Below, piece by piece: positions 56,499-64,000 of a DNA stretch of 64,000 bases (its first letter is position 1; each line of letters begins with the position of its first letter). The stretch covers positions 52,792 to 116,791 of the forward strand of contig WOGZ01000084.1 in NCBI GenBank assembly GCA_009733775.1. The letters run 5' to 3'. The notes beneath the pieces are model-generated. The model did no database searches, had not been told where the DNA came from, and was given only the letters and a program-made list of their open reading frames with translations. Made by a program: the position numbers and the translations under genes. Origin of the DNA: Alectoria sarmentosa. Lineage: Eukaryota; Ascomycota; Lecanoromycetes; Lecanorales; Parmeliaceae.

Positions 56499-57698
56499 TC
56501 AAGCCTTCTGGCCTTGCTCCTTCTCAGTCAGCTCGACATACTGCCCAACAAGACTGACAATCTGCTCCTCAAATCCAATCATCTTCATCCCAAATACCTT
56601 TTCTGCTTTACTCCCGTCAGCCTTACCCCGGGCAGTCTTTGTGGTCCCCCCAAGCGGTAAGATGCCCTTTGCAACCGCCTCTGGAAAATGCTTTTCCGCG
56701 ATCTTGATCGCGTCTGACCACACGACTCCCTCCGTTCCATCTGCATTTAAGATGAAGTCTTCATGAGTCTTGATTTGCTCATTTGTCATCGCTTCGACAT
56801 GGGCGCGAGCAACGTCAGTCACATGCACGCTGATGCCGGGGGGAGGATATGGCCTCGAGCCGCCAATGACGCTGGACAAGGCAATACCGTTGCTACCGCC
56901 AGTGAGCACCGCGGAGCTTGAGGCGAGCTCCCATCTACCAACAATGTAGGTTGGCATGAGGTTGACAACCGTGTAAGAGGGTTTGTTGGTCGCGATGAAA
57001 TCGCGGGTGGCTCGGTAAGCGAGCCGTTTAGAGGCGAAATACGCAGGACCGGGTGCGGTAAAGGGACCCGGAGGGATGGGCTGGATGGTAGTTTCTAAAC
57101 ATTTCAATTAAGTAATCAAATGCCGAAGATATTATTGGGCGGAAGGGAGGAGTACCGTTGTAGACTTCGCTGTCGCTACTACCTAGAACAACAAGGACCG
57201 TTGAGGTGATGACAACACGCTTTATGCTAGGGACTTTGAGCGCTGACTTGAGAATACCAGTCGTGCCGTGGATAGCGGGCGCGATGGTGTGTTCTTCGTC
57301 AAGACTCTCTGTCTAAGCGATAGGGCGGTTAGCGGGATCGAGGATGACTTTACAAGACTTGGCATCAGCTGTTTACATACCTTATTTGCCATGGGCGATG
57401 CGACGTGGAGGACGTAAGTCACTCCCTGCAGTGCTTGCAGGAACGCATCATCTTTGGTCATATCGGGGACAAGTACAACCTCGAGATTAGCTGCAAACTC
57501 TTGTGAAGTGGGAGCCCCCTCGATCTCTTTGATGGCAGACTCCCGGCGAACCGTGGTGCGGACGCGGTATCCAGCTCTGAGGGCATGAGCAACGCAAGCG
57601 TAGCCAGTCAGGCCGCTCCCTCCCGTGACCTATCCATGTCAGATTGAATCCAGATCTTAGAGAAGGAGAAGGCTTACGAGAACCAGATCTTTGTCCAT
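56499..57698 (-). CDS. NAD(P)-dependent epimerase/dihydroflavonol-reductase-like enzyme
   Basis: Four exons on the minus strand (57698-57678, 57629-57381, 57312-57156, 57094-56499) give 340 residues. The splice after exon 1 builds LVLVTGGSGLTGYACVAHAL, the Rossmann-fold cofactor motif (TGGxGxxG), followed by RTTVRR (an NADP preference is likely). THVLHVASPM-type VTYVLHVASPMANK and VITSTVLVVLGSSDSEVYN follow. The catalytic Y-x3-K is in GPAYFASKRLAYR. Later GISVHVTDVARAHVEAMT is family-typical. This extended SDR group covers dihydroflavonol 4-reductases, cinnamoyl-CoA reductases and fungal ketoreductases (Gre2-like). The substrate cannot be inferred. All four splice sites are GT-AG and preserve the frame. 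Confidence 0.9.
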
Positions 57699-58900
57699 GG
57701 TTGTGAATTCGGTTTCTGGTACGGGCTGCTATAACCAAACAGGGTTGAGTGTTCAGGTGACTCTCCGATTGGAAAAGGGAAGGATGAATATGACAAGACA
57801 ATGCAGTAGTTCTCAATATGAATCAGAGTAAAGAGATCAATTTCAATAGAAAGGAGGAAATTGATCCGATTTCATGTATGCTTTGTAATGAGAATGAGAA
57901 AGTTCGGGATTTCGGCCACGCAGGATTGGAGATTGGTAAGAAGGAAGAAGGGAGAGGCCATTCAGGATGCAAGATTGGAGATTGGTAAGAAGAGAGAGGC
58001 CATACGGCAGGTCAGAGATGATCCTACACGGGCTTGGTCAGCACTGCAGCTACCCATGCAGAGGTTCTGCACAAGGAAACACCTGTAAAGCAGATGCTAG
58101 GCCGTAATGCCAGTATGTGATACGAGCTGGACAGCGTGTATTTTTGTAAGACGCTTACTAAGCCGGACCTACGTCTGCTGGTTGGTCAGATTAAAACCTA
58201 CTTTACTCTTGACACGAATTCAGCCTGTCAAATTGTTGTTTTCTTAAAAAATTCCTCGAAAACAAATCCAACTGCTTTAATAATCAATAATGTGAGCCGC
58301 TTTTCTGTAAGGCTATGTTACAGTGTAATGTTACATAAAATCGATCCCACTCCTTCACTAATGGAGGGTGTGAAGGATTTCCTTCCATGCTGGTCAATAA
58401 GAAAATGGGTGTACCCATATCTCGCAAAAGTACCTCCGTTGAAGCTAGACTATCAACGAGTGAGCCTCTGGTCTGACTATCATTACCTACTAGCATTGCC
58501 GTCAGGCCCCCCGTGGGACAGTAAATCCAGCTGTATTTACAATGAGGCGTAGATACCGTACAGCTAGAGTCATACCTATGGCCGCAAAACGTCCTTTTTC
58601 CATTGTCTGGTCCTCCGTACAGGCTCACTACTGTAGTGTCCTTTAGCGGATATAATTTGATTGAAGTATGTCAAGTCCTGTAGAGATGTTCTCATTCAAG
58701 GCGATGCTCTGAGTGCGCAGAGGCTTCAGAGTGCTAAGGTACCATGTTTGCTCAGTAATCGTATGCAATAGATGCCGAGGCTGTCTACAACAAAATAAGA
58801 GTCTGACCACCATTATGTGTTCTCTTTCCTGCAGTCAGCGCGTATTTTTCATTTCCCAATTACAGAATAAGAGTTCTTTCAATGATTGATAAAGGCTTTT
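57699..58900. other. Intergenic with a short tandem duplication
   Basis: An imperfect duplication of about 45-50 bases (GATTGGAGATTGGTAAGAAG plus flank) lies at 57921-57995. No gene is supported in the rest; frames at 58136-58628 on both strands lack motifs. Confidence 0.4.
57921..57995 (+). repeat. Tandem duplication, two copies
   Basis: GATTGGAGATTGGTAAGAAG occurs twice about 46 bases apart, with related GAGAGGCCAT ends. Confidence 0.7.
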
Positions 58901-58964
58901 GATACCCGCACGTAGCTTTTTGATACATGTACGTAACCTTTTGATATATGTATGTAACCCTTTA
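58901..58964 (+). repeat. Left terminal inverted repeat with internal 21-base iterons
   Basis: Matches the reverse complement of 63942-64000 with a few C/T or G/A differences. It contains 2-3 copies of a roughly 21-base unit around TTTTGATACATGTACGTA. Confidence 0.85.
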
Positions 58965-59344
58965 TTTTGCATACCTTTATCGACGCATAACCCTTTTTGG
59001 AATTCTTAAAAAAAGTGAAATATGTAATCAAATAGGTTTTCGCAATGATTAGGAACTGTGATGTAGTGATTAAAAAGTAAGTTTGCAATTTCATTTGATT
59101 GAAAAACTTAGTTAATCATCATTCATAACGGCGTCAAAATCGACATCAATATTTAATCACGTCGTGCGTCTCAACAGACGCGCAGATATCATATAGAAAT
59201 TCCCTTAAAGTACACGAATTCTCGAGGTATTTGTTATGGTATTCGTCGAACCGACGTCACGACGTATTGAAGAAAATGTCGTGCGTTAACCAGTTCATTT
59301 CTCGGTTAGACGCCGCAGTTTCCCCCCTTTTTTTGAATGACCGT

Positions 59345-59461
59345 ATAAACAAACAAGCAAATAAGTAAACAAATAAACAAGCAAACAAATAAACAAGCAA
59401 ATAAAATATCGCCGCGATGATATTTTGTTTATTTGTTTACTTGCTTACTTGCTTGTTTGCA
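59345..59461. repeat. Large imperfect inverted repeat of AAACAAGCAAATAA units
   Basis: A-rich arm at 59345-59407 (AAACAAGCAAATAAGTAAAC-like tetramer units) and T-rich arm at 59423-59460, around a short ATATCGCCGCGATGATAT core. It could fold as a hairpin in RNA or DNA. Confidence 0.7.
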
Positions 59462-59599
59462 TCGCCACGACGATAAATAAATAAACATAAATGATCGAAT
59501 TTGCGGAAAGTAAAGTGAAGAGCGAAGCGGAAAATGAAATGGAAAGCGAAACGGAAAGCGAAGCGGAGATGATTTATTCTTTTAATATAAAGTCAAAAT

Positions 59600-60030
59600 T
59601 TGGTGACGACGATATCAATGAATGAGGATATATCGCACGACGTCGAAGTTTTTTATGGGTATATGAAACGTAAAATAAGACGTCTTTGAATATAAGAAGG
59701 TCTGCGTCATCGTCATAAACGATTTAATCGAATATCGTTTGATCATTTCACATATAATTATTTGAATAAGTATCGGGGCGATGAAATTTATAAAGAAAAT
59801 TTGTGAAAAGTAGAGCGAAGAGCGAAGTGGAAATGATTCATTTTTTTGATATAAAATCAGAATTTGATGACGACGACATCGATGAATAAGGATATATCGC
59901 ACGACGTCGGAGTTTTTTATGAGTATATGAAATGTAAAATAAGACGTTTTTGAATATAAAAAGGTTTGCGTTATCGTTATGAACGATTTGATCGAGTATC
60001 GCTTAATCATCTCACATATAATTATTTAAA
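59600..60030 (+). repeat. Tandem duplication of about 264 bases inside the MULE
   Basis: GATATATCGCACGACGTCG recurs at 59627 and 59891 with long flanking similarity (including ATAATTATTT near the ends). The two copies have diverged mainly by C/T and G/A changes. Confidence 0.75.
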
Positions 60031-61570
60031 CAAATATCGCAATGTTAAAAATTGAATGATTTAAAAACTTTTGTAAATAAAAAGCAATGATAAGGCGAAT
60101 AATGTATTGAGTAAAATTCGATAATTAGGAAAAGCTTTTGTGCGTTTATGTGTGTGCGCAAATGATCGATGGAGAACTCCGCATCAAGGAAATAATGAAA
60201 AACATCAGATTCAAATCTCAATATCAAATAATATATTCCTTATTAAAGGATGTTAAAAATTGAGCAACTTTTTTTTTCACTTTGAAAAAATTTGATAAAA
60301 CCTTTCTTTGTGAAATCATAAAAAAAAATTTAAATGATGATGGAGCTTTATGATTGCATTCTTTATATATGACGTATCAAACGGTTGAATTGTGTCAAAA
60401 ACACGTCATCAAACGATTTATTGATAGATTTTTATGCGCGAGATTTATTCAAAAGAGTGATGTGATAAAGTATAAATAAATCCATGATGTAGCTCAGTTT
60501 CACCTCTTATTAATTTATATTATTTGCAATGATTTTGATTTGAATGATGCTGAACAAAAAAAAGAAAAAGTTTATGATTGATTAATAAAAGATTGAAGAG
60601 ATGAGGATGTGATTTGATATAAAATGAATCGATTAAAATGTGAAAGGTGTAAAGAGAAAAAAACACGAGCATTAAGATTTTAAAAAATTATGAAAATCAT
60701 TATATTCAAATATTAATCGAATCATATATTGATATCACACGTGAAAAGAATTAAACATCGTTTTAACATCTTATTATTAGGCGGGTGTTGAATTTCCTCG
60801 TTTATATTTATTATACAATCGTGTAAAATCTTTTTTCATTTCTTTTATAACATCTTCTTTTTTTGTAGTTTTTCGTCGTTATGATCGCTCGATTAAAGGT
60901 TTCATCGAAATTATTATTGTGAATTGAATTTTTTTTGCAATTTGAGTTTGTATGATAGTTAAAGGAGGTGTTATAATTGTTGATTTAATGAGAGAATTAA
61001 TAAATATTATATGTTGAGGATTATATTTTTTTTAATAATTAAGCACTCGTTTTGGTGTGTGATTTAATGAATTCAATCCGTTCTTTTTGTTGAGATCACA
61101 CATTTATCAATTATGAAAACGTTCGACGATGTTTTTGAATTGATTATGCTTTTTGAATAATTTATTAATGGATTTATCAAATTGAGGAGGTATAAATATG
61201 TCGTCTTGATTGATAACGTAATGTTATTGTTTTTTGTTGAGCTTATATTGTATTTTCTGAACTCAAAGACGTCGTTATTTGATTGAATCTTTTTTGACAG
61301 TTTCAGGATGCCTTTGTATGTTGTGTATGTGATTATCAAAAAGCTTTTGTAGTAGGTCTATAACATCGATTTTCGAATTGAGTCGATATTGACGTTTTTC
61401 AAGTTGAGGGTCTTTTGATAAAGCTCATTCAATTATTATATCAGACGTGACATTGTCGTTTTGTGAGTCGTTTTGTGAATCGTTTTGTGAATCGTCCTCG
61501 GGCGCACACGCAGGCTTAATTGTTTCAAGAGATATACGTTTAGAGTCGGAGTCTGAAACACGATCATAAT

Positions 61571-61640
61571 TAGATTTCGAAGATTTCGAAGATTTCGAAG
61601 ACTTTGAAAACTTTGAAGATTTTGAAGATTTTGAAGATTT
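61571..61640 (+). repeat. 9-base tandem repeat (GATTTCGAA-type), 7-8 units
   Basis: Units GATTTCGAA or GATTTTGAA run head to tail. C/T differences between units fit CpA/CpG-targeted decay. On a coding strand they would give an E-D-F or S-S-K tripeptide repeat. Confidence 0.75.
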
Positions 61641-61997
61641 AATTAATATAATTGTATAACCTTTTTCTCGCTCTTTTTCTCATTCTTTTTTTCGCTTTTT
61701 TGTTAAATTTCGCGCAATTTCATTATTTTATTGATTTAAATTAATCTTCACTCGTTCAAATTGTGACGATTCTCATTATATAAATCTTCGAAATATAAGC
61801 TTCATTCGTGTAAAAAGCTCACGAATATTTATGAATTTATCTTTTGTATAAGCGATGATCGATTCATGTATAATAAGAAGTGAATCGATTAACTATTCAA
61901 GATCTTTCATAATAAACGCATTTCGTATATAAAAGATTATTGACTTTTTATATCGTTAATAAAGATGTATATTCTCAATTGAAATTGTTTCAACTTT

Positions 61998-62918
61998 TTA
62001 TGTCATTTTTGTTTGTATTTTATGATAATAAGGAAATTTTGATATCGTGATAAAGCTGTTAATATAATTTTTCGATTCTTTTTTCGCGATTTTTTGATAT
62101 TGATTTAACGTTCGACGTAAAACGTATGATGTTATATAAGCAATAACATCGCGAAATATAAGTTGACGAAGTCGTATTGTCATTGTCGCCTTTACGCTCT
62201 CAAACTCGTTGATATATGTATTACGCTATTGTGAAAAAAGCTTTGCGATATCTTTGATAATAATCTCGAGATCTTTTATTTAAGATTAATTTTTAATTAT
62301 AATAATTAGGGCGAAAGATCTTATATCGATTGAAAATTTAAATTCTTTTTTCAAAATTGAATTGTTATTTTCGTTTTTCGAGTTGATAATGTTGAAAAAA
62401 TGAGGCTTTTGATTGATGTAATATAAAACAAATTTGATTCGGAAAAAAATGATTTATATTTTCGTTAAATAAGTACAGATTGCGATGTTATAATGATTAT
62501 AAATTTTTTGAAGAGACGTCCATTCAGCTTCAAAAGTAATCATAATAATTGCGTATATGACTCGAAATCAATAAACGTAAAACTCAATCCAATTCTCTTT
62601 GGTGTAAAAACATTATTTGTAATTAATGATAATGTTTTGATTGATATATTAAATATAAAGCATGTGCTTAGAATCTGGAAAGATTGCGTTATAAGCATTA
62701 ATTAAAGTTTTTTCGCGATTAATGATAATGATGATTGAATCAGGAATATTCAATTTAATACACATATCTCGATATTGTTATAGCGTTCAAAAGTAATCGT
62801 TATATTTCTCCGCAGTTAGAAAGCAAAAGGTTATATAAAATGATCCTTTTAAAGCGTTTACGCTCGTGATAATAAATAAAAAAAGCTTATATTTGTTCGT
62901 TTTGTATGTGCAATTCAT
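61998..62918 (-). pseudogene. MULE transposase relic
   Basis: From 62918 the minus strand reads MNCTYKTNKYKL, then NALKGSFYITFCFLTAEKY, and later NAIFPDSKHMLYI. This order is that of the MULE transposase core (xDxTYxTNxyk, NALxxxFyvaFxFLxxEk, iFPxSxHxLCxWH). The first catalytic Asp position is Asn, and the Cys of HMLCIWH-type motifs is Tyr, both G-to-A changes on this strand. Around 61998-62183 an INSFITISKFPYYHKIQ string matches the SWIM zinc-finger pattern C...F...xLPCxHxI, with Cys replaced by Tyr. Multiple stops interrupt the frame. The transposase is inactive. Confidence 0.75.
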
Positions 62919-63941
62919 GATTATCACTTTTTAATTCTTCTTTAACATCTTCTGATAAAATGTTCGCGAGAAAAAGAGATGTGTGACACGATTCTTTGAA
63001 TTCTTTAAAAACTTGACGTATTATTCGTTTGATGCGTGTAATCATTTGAGTAAAGCTTGTGTGGGCGTGAGTGATCTTAAATTTTGATGGCGAATTTTGG
63101 TTTTCGCATTATAGATATCGCGATGCTTTTAAATAAGATCTTTCTCGTTTATGTCTTGATATAAATCATAAAGAATGTCGCTCGGTGTAACACGATTGGT
63201 TATTTTCTTATTGATTTACCCTTTTATCTGATTGATTAGAGCAGTCATTCGATGAATTGTATGAATCACTCGTTTATCAAAGTCATGATTGTGAGACGCG
63301 TTTTTAATTCTCAAGCATCACATATCCTTTTTTTTTATCGAGGTTCAGAACATAATCGAATGAACAATTATTGACTTATGAGCTTTTATGTTTCCTTTTT
63401 TGATTTGTAATTTCATGAATCTTTTTTTCACGAGTGCAGCGTAATTATATCTTGAATTTTTTTTCTCTTTTGTTTTTATTCGAGCGTTTTATAACGACGA
63501 CATAGTTTTTTTTAAAGGCGTGTTTTTGAATTAATAAGATAAGAAGAATGTTAATAAACGCAATCAAGTTTGATGATGATGGTAAGAGGTTTATGGCGAT
63601 TCGATTGATAGAAGAATAACATTAGATATTTGTTTCGAAAGATTTTGTTGGAAAAATAGTGGCTTGATACGAATGTGAAATTGTCGTAAAAAAAAGATAT
63701 ATTTTTGCGGGAGGAGAAGTTTCCTTAATGTGATTATTGTTATTATAAGAATTGAGGATTTCTTTCGCAGATCTGATGTACATATTAAAAGGTCATTCGC
63801 GCATAAATAATTTTCTTTTCATATTCGCATAAGAAATCAACCTTCAACCTCCATTAGCCCTAGCCTTGAGTCACGTGATATGGTGAATTATTGGTGTTTG
63901 AAGGTATATTCGTTTTATTAGCTTATTTCTACCTAGCTAAG

Positions 63942-64000
63942 GGGGTTACGTACATGTATCAAAAGGCTACGTACATGTATCAAAAAGCTACGTGCGGGTA
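63942..64000 (-). repeat. Right terminal inverted repeat, truncated by the window edge
   Basis: GGTTACGTACATGTATCAAAAG and GCTACGTACATGTATCAAAAA-type units in tandem, ending GCTACGTGCGGGTA at base 64000. Confidence 0.85.

Larger units (their letters stand above)
58901..64000. mobile_element. RIP-degraded Mutator-like (MULE) transposon, right end cut by window
   Basis: The left end (58901-58964) reads GATACCCGCACGTAGC then TTTTGATACATGTACG units. The last 59 bases of the window are its reverse complement, so the element is at least 5.1 kb with long terminal inverted repeats and continues a few bases past 64000. The whole body is strongly AT-biased. Minus-strand relics of a MULE transposase (61998-62918) identify the superfamily. 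MULEs normally make 8-10-base target duplications, which cannot be checked because the right border is missing. Confidence 0.8.

Noticed and set aside
61571..61640. Possible CRISPR-like array
   Set aside because: Units are 9 bases head to tail without spacers, in a eukaryotic transposon relic; it is a simple tandem repeat.

Overview
The window looks like a chromosomal segment from a filamentous ascomycete (Pezizomycotina; a Leotiomycetes-like fungus is my guess). The reasons are short GT-AG introns of roughly 50-100 bases, fungal-specific families (Ede1, Wwm1, SesB-NACHT, Sng1/DUF3533, DUF6536, LaeA-like methyltransferase, Zn2Cys6 factor, DUF7730-like F-box relatives), and AT-rich islands that look like repeat-induced point mutation (RIP). 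All exon joins were worked out by eye from reading frame, splice sites and remembered family motifs. No search was run.

Layout. 0.4-5.2 kb: an Ede1-type endocytic scaffold with three EH domains, coiled coil and UBA. 6.1-6.8 kb: a 665-base element with 22-base inverted ends at a TA site. 7.2-11 kb: a SesB-NACHT NOD-like receptor. 13.0-15.4 kb: a broken DUF6536 membrane protein. 16.4-18.3 kb (-): a WW-domain, prion-like protein. 19.1-19.9 and 22.4-23.3 kb (-): two secreted or surface proteins. 23.9-25.1 kb: an AT-rich element with an 8-base target duplication and a second, MULE-like element nested in it. 26.4-31.9 kb: two glutamine-rich proteins and two F-box-like proteins in a mirror-image order. 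34.1-35.2 kb: the Wwm1 orthologue. 36.1-36.8 kb (-): a phytanoyl-CoA dioxygenase pseudogene. 37.8-39.3 kb: an Sng1-type transporter that has lost its extracellular loop. 39.9-41.7 kb: a LaeA-like methyltransferase, followed by about 0.6 kb of G/C tracts. 43.3-46.1 kb: a divergent Zn2Cys6 regulator / short-chain dehydrogenase pair. 47.2-47.6 kb (-): a glycine-zipper protein. 49.9-54.3 kb: a very large LysM Ser/Thr-rich protein. 55.1-55.6 kb (-): a small secreted protein. 56.5-57.7 kb (-): a dihydroflavonol-reductase-like enzyme. 58.9-64.0 kb: a RIP-degraded Mutator-like (MULE) transposon whose right inverted repeat is cut by the window end.

Themes. There is no single operon-like pathway. The window mixes core endocytosis and metacaspase-linked genes with accessory material: an allorecognition/immunity-type receptor, secreted proteins, low-complexity prion-like proteins, several decayed genes and transposons. 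The only tight functional pairing is the regulator/dehydrogenase pair sharing a 402-base intergenic region. Three gene relics (DUF6536, PhyH, Sng1) each carry independent lesions. The PhyH stops fit C-to-T decay of the kind that RIP produces.
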